Below the pieces are notes generated by a model. It was not told the origin of the DNA. It did no database searches and saw only the letters and a program-made list of their open reading frames with translations. The position numbers and the translations under genes were made by a program. Positions 29,160 to 36,406 of a DNA stretch of 40,273 bases are shown here, in pieces. The stretch lies in the IMG/VR virus record IMGVR_UViG_3300049048_000063, positions 1 through 40,273 of that record; one strand, written 5' to 3'. This DNA is from a virus. Numbering within the stretch: position 1 is the first letter of the stretch; each line of letters begins with the position of its first letter.

Positions 29160-29401
29160 CCTGGGCGGGATGCCCAGGGCCCTCATTGAAGCGGAATTGG
29201 CCGGGCTGTCGGCTGGCCGTAGAGTGAACCGAGCACAAGCGGGACGCGCGGTTTCTTAAGACCTGGGTTCAGCGCCAGGACGCTTCAATGATGGTGAATG
29301 CGTGAAGCTAGGACGCCGCCGATAGGGCCACGCTGCAGAGTCCTGCAGTATGAAGATTGCCCGACCGTGAAGGGACCGGAACACCAGCACCGGCCACCAT
29401 C
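29160..29401 (+). ncRNA. Structured RNA 3: multibranched element(s) (predicted, unnamed)
   Basis: In the 324-nt gap, a hairpin CCTGGGC-GGGAT-GCCCAGG (29160-29178) precedes a closed domain. TCATTGAAGCG (29183-29193) pairs with CGCTTCAATGA (29281-29291) and encloses GGCC/GGCC (29199-29218), GAACCG/CGGTTT (29226-29254) and CCTGG/CCAGG (29262-29279). A second domain may be closed by ATGGTG/CACCAT (29291-29296 with 29395-29400) around CTGCAG-AGTC-CTGCAG. The layout is like RNA 2, but the sequence is different. Confidence 0.5.
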
Positions 29402-29416
29402 AACCCCCACCCCCAC

Positions 29417-29440
29417 AAGCCGCCATAGAGCGGCTTTTTT
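29417..29440 (+). terminator. Terminator inside the early operon
   Basis: AAGCCGC-CATAGA-GCGGCTT followed by TTTT lies 16 bp before the next start codon. Placing it within the operon suggests attenuation or processive antitermination of the rightward early transcript. Confidence 0.8.
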
Positions 29441-29456
29441 CATTTCTGGAGGCCCT

Positions 29457-29744
29457 ATGGCATTCGAAATCATCCAGCGCGACTGTGCAAACGAAGAAGA
29501 CCGTCGCCGCCGCGAAGCAGATGAACTAGACCGCGAACAGGGGCGCCTGCAGTCCCTGGCGCTGGTCGAGGCAATGCAAGGCAACTACGACAAGCTGTGG
29601 TCAGCCGTGGATTACGCGGACCACGAGAAGCGCCTGATGCACGTGCTGATGTGGGCACACCTGCACGGCAACTACGACGCGACCATGCTGGTGCGGCATC
29701 TGGCGCAGACGTATGCGATCAACAACGCGGAGGTGAGAACGTGA
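29457..29744 (+). CDS. Early operon protein, unknown
   Basis: 95-aa protein; start ATG 29457 follows GGAGG. MAFEIIQRDCANEEDRRRRE leads into a charged helix, then helices with LMHVLMWAHLHGNYDATML. All-helical and probably soluble. Its stop overlaps the GTG of the next gene. The function is not recognised. Confidence 0.6.
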   Translation: MAFEIIQRDCANEEDRRRREADELDREQGRLQSLALVEAMQGNYDKLWSAVDYADHEKRLMHVLMWAHLHGNYDATMLVRHLAQTYAINNAEVRT

Positions 29745-30112
29745 CCCAAGACCAACAACGCGCCCTAGCAGCACGGCTGAGCAAAGAGGCGCAGGCTGAG
29801 GCTAAGCGGGTGAATGCGGCGCATACGCCTGGGCCGTGGTCCTACGCGTGGTACAGCACCAAGCGTTACGGCCTGGGGTGCCCAGGCGGAGGCGCATGGA
29901 TGTTCTTGCAGACCATCTACGTGGATGCAGCGCACCCTGAAATGCATGCAAACGTCCGCCTAATCGCCGCCGCGCCTGAGTTGGCGTCCCAGCTTTTATC
30001 GGCTGCCAACTACATCGACGTTCTCGGCGGAGATAGCAAGGGCTATCGCGCCGCCATCGCCAAAGCCACCGGCACCCCTCCCCCATCCGATACAGGAGCA
30101 GAGACACCATGA
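29741..30112 (+). CDS. Phage accessory protein (HTPGPW...NVRLIAAAPEL type)
   Basis: 123-aa protein with a GTG start at 29741 overlapping the previous stop. The motifs AAHTPGPWSY and HANVRLIAAAPELASQLLSA are a hallmark of a widespread family of phage early proteins with no assigned activity. The end (GTPPPSDTGAETP) is disordered and overlaps the next start by 4 bp. Confidence 0.65.
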   Translation: MTQDQQRALAARLSKEAQAEAKRVNAAHTPGPWSYAWYSTKRYGLGCPGGGAWMFLQTIYVDAAHPEMHANVRLIAAAPELASQLLSAANYIDVLGGDSKGYRAAIAKATGTPPPSDTGAETP

Positions 30113-30390
30113 GTGACCTTGTGCTTCCGCTCAAGCGAGCCTACTTCGAGCAAATCCGTGACGGTGTAAAGCCGGAGGAATTCCGCCTGTGCACACCCTA
30201 CTGGCGAAAGCGGCTTGAAGGGCGCACGTTCGACCGGATCGTATTGACGCTGGGCTACCCGGCGGCCAACGACACCACACGCCGCCTGGTGCGCCCCTGG
30301 CGCGGCTACCGGGAAACCACGATCACCCATCCGCACTTCGGGCCAGATCCCGTGAAGGTGTACGCGATCCATGTTGGCGAACCAAAATGA
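30109..30390 (+). CDS. ASCH-like domain protein, copy A
   Basis: 93-aa protein (MSDLVLPLKRAYFEQIRDGV). The opening LPLKRxYFExIRDGxKPEEF and the later DRIVLTLGYPA and THPHFGPDPVKVYAIHV fit a small ASCH/PUA-like fold, a domain class that binds RNA or modified bases. About three quarters of residues are identical to copy B at 33841-34125. Retention of two copies in one operon implies a useful or dosage-dependent activity. The enzymatic role is not proven. Confidence 0.7.
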   Translation: MSDLVLPLKRAYFEQIRDGVKPEEFRLCTPYWRKRLEGRTFDRIVLTLGYPAANDTTRRLVRPWRGYRETTITHPHFGPDPVKVYAIHVGEPK

Positions 30391-30656
30391 TCCATCCCAA
30401 CTACAAAACAGCCATCTACCTAGCCGCGATCTTCGCGGCTTTCTTTTGGGCGCAATGGGACGACAACCGCCACGAATGGCCCGAGTCCGACGAACTGCAG
30501 GCAGTGCAGCAGGAAGAAGCCGCCAAGGCATCCCGCGAGTTTGCTGGGCAGGCTGTATGCGGACCTGCTGCCCTGGCGCATTGGGATGGCGATGTACTCA
30601 CATGCACGCCCAAGCGCGGGCGGGCTTATCAGGTAGCTAAGGGAGAGATGCCATGA
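30387..30656 (+). CDS. Small membrane-anchored early protein
   Basis: 89-aa protein with an N-terminal transmembrane helix (YKTAIYLAAIFAAFFWAQWD) and a hydrophilic domain holding two cysteines (AVCGPAALAHW, LTCTPKRGRAYQ). The domain would be periplasmic if the helix is N-in. It overlaps both neighbours by 4 bp. Related small proteins occur in phage early regions; the role is unknown. Confidence 0.6.
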   Translation: MIHPNYKTAIYLAAIFAAFFWAQWDDNRHEWPESDELQAVQQEEAAKASREFAGQAVCGPAALAHWDGDVLTCTPKRGRAYQVAKGEMP

Positions 30657-31000
30657 GTGATTTGAAGCCGACCGCTGGAGAGTGGTTTGTCGCAGGTGAA
30701 AGCGCTATTGAGCCTGATGTGATGTGCGGCGAAAAGTTTATCGCGCAATGCCTTGGCCACTACGACGAGAACGAAGCGCTCGCCAACGCCCGCCTCATCG
30801 CCGAAGCCGGAACAGTGTTCCACGAGACGGGCCTATCTCCAAGGCAGCTTGCGGAGCGCTGTGCGGAGTTGGTGGAGGCGATTGAAATGCTCATGCGGTG
30901 GCAGGTCAAAAACGTGGACAAGTGGCACAACAGCGCTTACGACCACGCGCACCGAACACTCGCAAAGTGCCAACCCAAATCACAAGAGGGGCAGACATGA
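30653..31000 (+). CDS. Phage accessory protein (NARLIAEA type)
   Basis: 115-aa protein (MSDLKPTAGEWFVAGESAIE). The N-terminal TAGEWFVAG and EALANARLIAEAGTVFHETG are a diverged form of the same accessory module as the gene at 29741. The C-terminal half is a helix ending in HRTLAKCQPKSQEGQT. Function unknown. It overlaps the next start. Confidence 0.6.
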   Translation: MSDLKPTAGEWFVAGESAIEPDVMCGEKFIAQCLGHYDENEALANARLIAEAGTVFHETGLSPRQLAERCAELVEAIEMLMRWQVKNVDKWHNSAYDHAHRTLAKCQPKSQEGQT

Positions 31001-31092
31001 CACCCACAGAAAACACCGTCATCGCCCTGATGCTTTGGTTTGACGCCATGGCATTGGCCTGCCTTCTGGCTTTTGTGGGGGTGATGCCATGA
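30997..31092 (+). CDS. 31-aa transmembrane peptide
   Basis: MTPTENTVIALMLWFDAMAL opens a single hydrophobic helix of 31 residues ending GVMP. ATG 30997 overlaps the previous stop and its own stop overlaps the next ATG (both ATGA). This pattern supports real translation despite the size. The function is unknown; small phage membrane peptides are often regulators. Confidence 0.5.
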   Translation: MTPTENTVIALMLWFDAMALACLLAFVGVMP

Positions 31093-31193
31093 GATTCCTG
31101 ACCGAACTCCGCGACCGATATTTGCAATACCGCCTTGGCAACTCTCGATGGATTGCACTCAAGGCGGCTTGGTTTTTGACTAGATCCAAATGA
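31089..31193 (+). CDS. 34-aa basic peptide
   Basis: MRFLTELRDRYLQYRLGNSR and then a hydrophobic end (ALKAAWFLTRSK) give an amphipathic, basic 34-residue peptide. It is coupled by ATGA to the upstream membrane peptide, and GGGGG lies upstream. The role is unknown; the pair may work together. Confidence 0.45.
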   Translation: MRFLTELRDRYLQYRLGNSRWIALKAAWFLTRSK

Positions 31194-31200
31194 GGCCAAC

Positions 31201-31689
31201 ATGACAAAGACGCACTACAAGCGCCTGATGAACCCCGACTACATCGGGGCCTACGCGCTGAACGAGGGCGAAGACCTGACGGTGGTGATTTCCCACGTGG
31301 CACGCGAGATCATCACAGGGACAGGCGGGAAGAAAGAGGAATGCACCGTCGCGCACCTCAAGAACCAGAAGCCTTTCATCCTGAACAGTACGAACCAGAA
31401 GAGCATCGCAAAGCTCTACGGGCCGTTCATTGAGGATTGGGCTGGGAAGCCGATCACCTTGTTTGCCAGCACAACCAAGCTCGCGGGCGACACGGTGGAG
31501 TGTCTTCGCATCCGCCCAGTCGTGGCAAAACGCCAGAAGCAAGGAATCTCAGACGAGCGCCTGACAGCGGCGTTGGGGAAAATCAAGGCTGGCGAATACA
31601 CGCGCGAAAAGCTGATGGACCAGTTCTCGCTCACCGTAGAACAACAGGAGTGGCTCGATGCTGAAACGAGTGCAACTGTTCAAGCCTAG
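31201..31689 (+). CDS. Conserved phage recombination-cassette protein
   Basis: 162-aa protein (MTKTHYKRLMNPDYIGAYAL). EECTVAHLKNQKPFILNSTN, then SIAKLYGPFIEDWAGKPITL and VECLRIRPVV are highly characteristic of a phage protein regularly found just upstream of YqaJ-type nucleases. Its beta-rich core resembles an OB-like or DNA-binding module. The short C-terminal helices could be a protein contact. It overlaps the nuclease gene by 32 bp. The precise activity is not established. Confidence 0.7.
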   Translation: MTKTHYKRLMNPDYIGAYALNEGEDLTVVISHVAREIITGTGGKKEECTVAHLKNQKPFILNSTNQKSIAKLYGPFIEDWAGKPITLFASTTKLAGDTVECLRIRPVVAKRQKQGISDERLTAALGKIKAGEYTREKLMDQFSLTVEQQEWLDAETSATVQA

Positions 31690-32311
31690 GGCTTCTGGTC
31701 TGTTCAACATCATGACGGACCCGCGCACAAAGTCCGAAGCGCTGTCGGATGGTGCAAAGACCTACCTCGACAAGTGCGCCAAAGAGCTCTTCTACGGATA
31801 CACCTCCGACAAAGGAAGCAAGCACACCGAAAAGGGGATCGAGGTCGAAGAACAGTCCATCGAGCTATTCAACTCAGTGTTCTTCACCAACCATCAGAAG
31901 AACACGGCGCGCCGCGAGACTGACTACCTGACAGGGGAGCCGGACATTTTTACAGGCTCGGAAATCATCGACATTAAATCGTCGTGGAGTCTGGACACTT
32001 TCCCCGCATCGTCCAGGGCCGGAGAAAAGAAAGAGTACGAGTGGCAAATGCGCGCGTACATGCATCTTTTCGATGCGAACAAGGCAACGGTGGCCTATTG
32101 CATGGTGGACACGCCGGACCACCTCATCGGCTACGAAGACGAAGACTTGCACATTGTTTCGCACAAGCTCAGCCCGGAGTTGCGCGTCACTCGCGTCACG
32201 TATTCCCGCGATATGGCCCTTGAGGAAAAGCTGATTGAGCGATGTCGGGTTGCTCAAGAGTACGTGCGCGAGGAATTATTCCGCATCGAGGCGGAGCACA
32301 AAGGCATTTAA
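31658..32311 (+). CDS. YqaJ-type / PD-(D/E)XK recombination nuclease
   Basis: 217-aa nuclease, likely a 5'-3' exonuclease acting in phage recombination. Motif I includes GIEVEEQSIELFN. The catalytic core is GEPDIFTGSEIIDIKSSWSL, with the conserved D and the D-x-K of the PD-(D/E)XK fold, then EYEWQMRAYMHLFDANKATV with the Q-x-x-x-Y motif of lambda-exonuclease-like enzymes. Start ATG 31658 follows AGGAG at nine bases and overlaps the upstream gene. It works with the SSB-like protein encoded next. Confidence 0.85.
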   Translation: MLKRVQLFKPRASGLFNIMTDPRTKSEALSDGAKTYLDKCAKELFYGYTSDKGSKHTEKGIEVEEQSIELFNSVFFTNHQKNTARRETDYLTGEPDIFTGSEIIDIKSSWSLDTFPASSRAGEKKEYEWQMRAYMHLFDANKATVAYCMVDTPDHLIGYEDEDLHIVSHKLSPELRVTRVTYSRDMALEEKLIERCRVAQEYVREELFRIEAEHKGI

Positions 32312-32317
32312 CCAACA

Positions 32318-32338
32318 CCCGCCGAGCTGGCTGGCGGG
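32318..32338 (+). other. Hairpin between nuclease and SSB-like genes
   Basis: CCCGCC (32318-32323) and GGCGGG (32333-32338) form a 6-bp GC stem with a 9-nt loop, directly after the nuclease stop. No T run follows, so it is more likely an mRNA stabiliser or processing point than a terminator. Confidence 0.5.
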
Positions 32339-32357
32339 ACATTTAGAAAGGCCAACC

Positions 32358-32624
32358 ATGGCACGCAAGTACGAAGTAACCGCAGTCACAGGCAAGTACA
32401 CCGACAGCAGCGGACAGGAGAAAAGCCGCTACCAGACGCTGGGCTCTGTGATCGAAACGAAGAACGGGCTGATGCTCAAGCTGGAGGCGGTGCCCATCGG
32501 CTGGGACGGCTGGGCTTACCTCAACGACCCCAAGCCGCGCGACGGGCAGCAGGCGCCACAGCAGCGACAGCAGCGCCAAGCGCCACAGGGCGGCGGGTTC
32601 GACGACGACATGCCCCCCTTCTAA
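32358..32624 (+). CDS. SSB-like single-stranded DNA-binding protein
   Basis: 88-aa protein (MARKYEVTAVTGKYTDSSGQ). The N-terminal 60 residues are beta-rich and could be a minimal OB fold (SRYQTLGSVIETKNGLMLKL). A Gln/Pro-rich linker follows. The tail GGGFDDDMPPF closely copies the acidic tip of bacterial SSB (DDDIPF), which recruits repair proteins. It is shorter than normal SSB, so the OB call is inferred. Its place next to the nuclease supports a recombination role. Confidence 0.65.
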   Translation: MARKYEVTAVTGKYTDSSGQEKSRYQTLGSVIETKNGLMLKLEAVPIGWDGWAYLNDPKPRDGQQAPQQRQQRQAPQGGGFDDDMPPF

Positions 32625-32645
32625 CCCACCCCCACCCCCACACAG

Positions 32646-32666
32646 GCCCGCAACAGCGGGCTTTTT
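32646..32666 (+). terminator. Terminator after the SSB-like gene
   Basis: GCCCGC-AACA-GCGGGC followed by TTTTTC, 21 bp past the stop. It is the third terminator inside the rightward early operon. Confidence 0.8.
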
Positions 32667-32679
32667 CTTTGGAGCAGAC

Positions 32680-33033
32680 ATGGCAACGCAATTCGCAAAA
32701 AGCAAAAACCCATGGACCGGTGAAAAGATGACCAAAGCCAACAAACCCCAGAAGATCATCGACCCCGCAGAACTTGTCATCTGCAATGACCCGCTCCCAG
32801 CTGCTCGGAGCGCGCCGCAGGGGAAGTACACATCTCGGTTTTTGCAACTGGAGTACGGACAGGCGCTCAAGTGTCCACCTGGCACGGCATCAGCAATTGC
32901 AGCGGCGTTGCGCAAGTGGCTCGAAGATCGCAAAAAGCCTGGGACGGTGCGGTATGTGTCGAACTACGCAGAGGACGGCACGGGGCGTGTGTGGCTGTTT
33001 GAGCCGGAGAAGAAGCTGAAGGTGGCAGCATGA
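32680..33033 (+). CDS. Early protein, unknown
   Basis: 117-aa basic protein, ATG 32680 after GGAG. ATQFAKSKNPWTGEKMTKAN opens a disordered start; the body (ADGRVWLFEPEKKLKVAA-like end, exactly GTGRVWLFEPEKKLKVAA) looks like a small DNA-interacting domain. PGTASAIAAALRKWLEDRKK forms a helix. It is coupled to the next gene by 4 bp. Function not recognised. Confidence 0.55.
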   Translation: MATQFAKSKNPWTGEKMTKANKPQKIIDPAELVICNDPLPAARSAPQGKYTSRFLQLEYGQALKCPPGTASAIAAALRKWLEDRKKPGTVRYVSNYAEDGTGRVWLFEPEKKLKVAA

Positions 33034-33848
33034 GCAATGACAAGGAACGCGAGGCGGATGCGTTGATCCGCAGAATGCGCGATGTTTTGGACGAGTCTCG
33101 AAGCTACATCGGCGCGCCGACATTCAGCCCGTCGATGGACGGCGAGGCCGCTGTCGCTGTCGAATTGGCCGACCAGTACCTTGCTGCCCGCGCCTCTCTC
33201 GCAGCAAGTGCGGGGAGTGAGCCTGTGGCGCCCGGCTGGTGGCGCACGCGGGCCGATGAAATCGAACTGCAGGTGGCGCGCACGGGAAGCTCTGAGGCGA
33301 TGCGCTGCTACACGGACATGCGAGCGCTGCTCCAGGCTGCGGCCAATCCACCTAAGCCGAAGGCCACGAAGGAGAGTGAGCCTGTGGCGTGGCGGCACAA
33401 CCGCACGCTCTGCCTGTACGACACCCAGGAAGAAGTGCCCCTAGCTGACGGCGACGAGTGGGCCGAGCCCCTGTACCTTGAGCCGAATGCGAATATTGGG
33501 ATGGTCGCCGGTGGCTCTTGGGATCACCTCAAGCTGATGATGGAGCACAGCGCTTTTGCAGGCGAACTGCAGCTGGATGATGCCCTGGCGAACATCGATG
33601 AATTCGCCGGGCTCCACCCCTCTCCACCAGAGGGAATGGTGGGAGGGTGGAGGCCGATTGAGACGGCTCCGAAAGGTGGTGAATTTTTAGTGTGGGGAAA
33701 ATACTTTGCATATGCTTTTTTGGTAAGTGTGCGCCAAGAAAAATTTGTGACAGCAGGGAAGGTTGTTATCACCAGTGCCACTCACTGGATGCCCCTGCCC
33801 GCCCCTCCCCTCGCCGCTGGTGGCGGAAGGGAGGCGGACCATGGGTGA
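33030..33848 (+). CDS. Mosaic accessory protein with C-terminal DUF551 domain
   Basis: 272-aa modular protein. Helical N-terminus (READALIRRMRDVLDESRSY), two linkers with SEPVA (a 16-bp direct repeat in DNA at 33215-33230 and 33374-33389), a middle part with EEVPLADGDEWAEPLYLEP, and a DUF551 end: GWRPIETAPKGGEFLVWG followed by THWMPLPAPP. The middle matches phage proteins that contain W-R-H...L-Y motifs. The pieces look joined through shared linkers. The end overlaps the next gene by 8 bp. The function is unknown. Confidence 0.65.
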   Translation: MSNDKEREADALIRRMRDVLDESRSYIGAPTFSPSMDGEAAVAVELADQYLAARASLAASAGSEPVAPGWWRTRADEIELQVARTGSSEAMRCYTDMRALLQAAANPPKPKATKESEPVAWRHNRTLCLYDTQEEVPLADGDEWAEPLYLEPNANIGMVAGGSWDHLKLMMEHSAFAGELQLDDALANIDEFAGLHPSPPEGMVGGWRPIETAPKGGEFLVWGKYFAYAFLVSVRQEKFVTAGKVVITSATHWMPLPAPPLAAGGGREADHG

Positions 33849-34125
33849 TCTCGTATTACCCCTCAAGCGTGAGTATTTCGAGGCCATACGTGATGGCAGC
33901 AAGCCGGAAGAATTCCGGTTGTGCACCGAGCACTGGCACAAGCGGCTCGAAGGACGCGAGTACGACCGCATCGTGCTCACGCTGGGCTATCCAGCCCGCA
34001 ACGACCACACCCGCCGCCTTATCCGACCCTGGCAGGGCTACACCATCAAGACCATCACGCATCCGCACTTCGGCCCCGAGCCGGTGCGGGTGTACGCGAT
34101 CAACGTTCAGGAAGTTCGACCATGA
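33841..34125 (+). CDS. ASCH-like domain protein, copy B
   Basis: 94-aa paralogue of copy A at 30109-30390, start ATG 33841 (MGDLVLPLKREYFEAIRDGS) after GGAGG. The conserved core KPEEFRLCTEHWHKRLEGRE, DRIVLTLGYPARND and TITHPHFGPEPVRVYAINV is intact. Two such genes, 3.5 kb apart in the same operon, indicate duplication or independent acquisition. RNA or modified-nucleobase binding is suggested by the fold; substrate unknown. Confidence 0.7.
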   Translation: MGDLVLPLKREYFEAIRDGSKPEEFRLCTEHWHKRLEGREYDRIVLTLGYPARNDHTRRLIRPWQGYTIKTITHPHFGPEPVRVYAINVQEVRP

Positions 34126-35384
34126 CCCCCACCCCTCCCATCGCGGCAGTGCCCGCCCAACCCGATGCGCTGCGCATTGCTGACGAAATCAACGGCGCGT
34201 GGCTGGAGAACGCCGACCCAGAAAAGGTTGACGTGACAATGATCCAAGCCGAGCTGCGCCGCCTGCACGCCGAGAATCGCGTGTTGAAAGATGCAAACGA
34301 CAACTTCGCAATAGCACACGACCGCTTGCACGCCCAGGTAGCCGCCCTCACGCAAGGGGCAGCAGAGCGGGCGGTGCCTGGCGGTGATGTGAAATACGCG
34401 CTCGCGCACGCGGACACAGCAGCCGACTTGCTGATGCGCGCTCATGAGCGGGCGCCGGAAACGTGGCGCGGCTGGTATGACGATGCTCTGGTGCATATCG
34501 ACATTGCACGCAAGGCGCTCGCCGCATCCCCCGCGCAGCCAGCGCCCGAGCCCGCCGAGATCGAGAACCTGCGCAAGGCGCTGCAGTTCTACGCTGACGG
34601 CGAGCACTTCATTAAGTCCGACGACAGCGCGTGGGACACCGTGAGCGGCGAGCCGCAGAACTACTGGTGCGACGAAGCGGGCACGGCCACCGTTGAAGAT
34701 GGCTCAATTGCAAGGCTGGCGTTGGTCGGACAGGCCATCAAATTCGAGGACGAGGCCCAGCCCGCCCCTGCGCAGGATCATGTTCAAAAGCCCGCAGAAA
34801 TCGAACACGTCGCCGCTGACGTGTCGAAAAACGGGCAGGAACCGAACATGTCCGCCCCTGCGCAGGATGGGGAGCGCGTTGCATGCGAAGAAGATCACCC
34901 GACGAACCGGCATCTATTCAAGGTGATGTGCGCCACCATGGGCATCGAGCTTGGGAAGGACCGCATAGCCGACGCGCTCAAAAAGGTTGCAGAGTTCCGC
35001 GCAGCCCGTGCCCCGGTGGGGGCGACGGGTGGGGTGCAGGAACCCTTCGGCTATTGGTTCACCGATGACCCGAAGGCGTATGCCATGCCCGGCTCAGGCT
35101 TCAAGCTCGGCAGCAAACCCCCGCAAAACGCCATCAACATGGTAGCGCTCTACGACAGGCCGGCACCAGCGGCCACGGCAGATGCGCTGACCGTCGAAGA
35201 CGCGGAGTTGCTGCAGAGGGCCGTGGCGGACTTCGAGGACTGCGGCGAGACGGACGTACCGGATGCCGCGCTCCGGCGGTTCGCAGCTATGGGCTACCTG
35301 GAGTGCGTCCACTACCACGTCATGCCAGCAGCCAAGGACGCCATCGACGCCGCCCTGGCCGCCCAACAGAAAGACACACCATGA
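34122..35384 (+). CDS. Large mosaic accessory protein (Ea22-like organisation)
   Basis: 420-aa protein, start ATG 34122 overlapping the previous stop. It is assembled from modules: a coiled coil (IQAELRRLHAENRVLKDAND), a segment with RKALQFYADGEHFIKSDDSA and ATVEDGSIARLALVGQAIKF, a conserved helical part (NRHLFKVMCATMGIELGKDR), a PFGYWFTDDPKAYAMPGSG module and a C-terminal helical end. Linkers PAPAQD recur, encoded by an exact 17-bp repeat (34762-34778 and 34852-34868). Several modules are common in other phages as separate proteins. No activity is known. Confidence 0.6.
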   Translation: MTPTPPIAAVPAQPDALRIADEINGAWLENADPEKVDVTMIQAELRRLHAENRVLKDANDNFAIAHDRLHAQVAALTQGAAERAVPGGDVKYALAHADTAADLLMRAHERAPETWRGWYDDALVHIDIARKALAASPAQPAPEPAEIENLRKALQFYADGEHFIKSDDSAWDTVSGEPQNYWCDEAGTATVEDGSIARLALVGQAIKFEDEAQPAPAQDHVQKPAEIEHVAADVSKNGQEPNMSAPAQDGERVACEEDHPTNRHLFKVMCATMGIELGKDRIADALKKVAEFRAARAPVGATGGVQEPFGYWFTDDPKAYAMPGSGFKLGSKPPQNAINMVALYDRPAPAATADALTVEDAELLQRAVADFEDCGETDVPDAALRRFAAMGYLECVHYHVMPAAKDAIDAALAAQQKDTP

Positions 35385-35539
35385 CGCGCGTTGCAGCAAT
35401 CATCGGGTGGACATTCCTTGCTGCCGTCCTGGTTGGGGCTTGCGTCCCCGGCATGGAATACCACGTCTATTTCGGAACGACAGAGGGTGCTTTGCAGTGG
35501 CACCAGAAGCTTTCCACTCCAAAGAAAAACTCACCATGA
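35381..35539 (+). CDS. Small secreted or membrane protein
   Basis: 52-aa protein (MTRVAAIIGWTFLAAVLVGA) with a hydrophobic N-terminal helix ending in VGAC, which may be a lipobox. The mature part (VPGMEYHVYFGTTEGALQWH) is short. It overlaps both neighbours (ATGA). It is probably membrane-associated; function unknown. Confidence 0.5.
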   Translation: MTRVAAIIGWTFLAAVLVGACVPGMEYHVYFGTTEGALQWHQKLSTPKKNSP

Positions 35540-36063
35540 CCGAACCCATCAAGACGCCAACAGATGCGCCGTACGGCGACGACTGCCAGGGAGTGCGCGG
35601 CGACACAAGAGCGCCAAAGTTCGGGGAATGGATGCGCGGCGTCTACGCAAGTGCCTCCAACCCCCACCGCGACGGCATGTTTGTGCGCACTGAGCGGCGG
35701 GCGGGCCGTTTCAATCCCGGCACCTGGCACGAGCTGACGGACGGCAATGGCAACTTCTGGTCGTACCCCGCGAGCTGCACAGTTTTCCTTGCGCCACCCA
35801 CACAGCCCGCAGAGCCGCCACGGGTGCCGCAACCCATGCCAGACCTCACCCAGCTCACAGAGCGCGGCGCCACGGCATGGGCGGGGGTCGATCCGCAGGC
35901 GTTGAGAGAGGGGCGGGAGCCGCTGACGGAGGCGCAGAAAGAGGCTCGGAACCCATATCGGCACAGCCGTGGCGCGGCCAGCATCTGGCTTGCGGGGTTT
36001 AACGCAGCCGAGTTGTGGCATCGGATCAGCAAGCACAAGGAAGGAGGCCATGATGACACCTGA
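35536..36063 (+). CDS. Accessory early protein, unknown
   Basis: 175-aa protein (MTEPIKTPTDAPYGDDCQGV). The central part has FGEWMRGVYASASNPHRDGM and GRFNPGTWHELTDGNGNFWS, with a beta-rich pattern. The C-terminal part (NPYRHSRGAASIWLAGFNAA) resembles the end of other phage accessory proteins. It is coupled to both neighbours. Not assigned. Confidence 0.55.
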   Translation: MTEPIKTPTDAPYGDDCQGVRGDTRAPKFGEWMRGVYASASNPHRDGMFVRTERRAGRFNPGTWHELTDGNGNFWSYPASCTVFLAPPTQPAEPPRVPQPMPDLTQLTERGATAWAGVDPQALREGREPLTEAQKEARNPYRHSRGAASIWLAGFNAAELWHRISKHKEGGHDDT

Positions 36064-36406
36064 ATACCTGGAACAGCTCGCGGACGTTGCCGATCCAGAC
36101 CAACTCTGGCGGCTGGACCCGTTCGCACAAAAAGAACTGCCGGAGGACAAACGCAATCAGCTCAACATGGGCGTGGCGTTGCGTCGTCACGCGGACCATG
36201 TGCGCCAACTGCGCGGGCTGGTCGGCACGGGTCGCAGCTTGGTAATCACTCCCATGGGCATCAACGGCCAAGCCGTGACCAGCATTGATGCACCGCCGCA
36301 GCATCGGCGTTTGTTGGACGCGCGAGAAGCCGCCGGGCTGGAAGAAATTGCCCGAGCAAGGCTGAGCGAAAGCGAAGGAGACCGCAATGTCGATCACCCT
36401 GTCTGA
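36050..36406 (+). CDS. Accessory early protein, unknown
   Basis: 118-aa protein. Start ATG 36050 (MMTPEYLEQLADVADPDQLW) follows AAGGAGG and overlaps the previous gene by 14 bp. Mostly helical (LGVALRRHADHVRQLRGL-like pattern, actual core VALRRHADHVRQLRG), with a short beta segment SLVITPMGINGQAVTS. The function is not recognised. It overlaps the DUF4224 gene by 20 bp. Confidence 0.55.
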   Translation: MMTPEYLEQLADVADPDQLWRLDPFAQKELPEDKRNQLNMGVALRRHADHVRQLRGLVGTGRSLVITPMGINGQAVTSIDAPPQHRRLLDAREAAGLEEIARARLSESEGDRNVDHPV

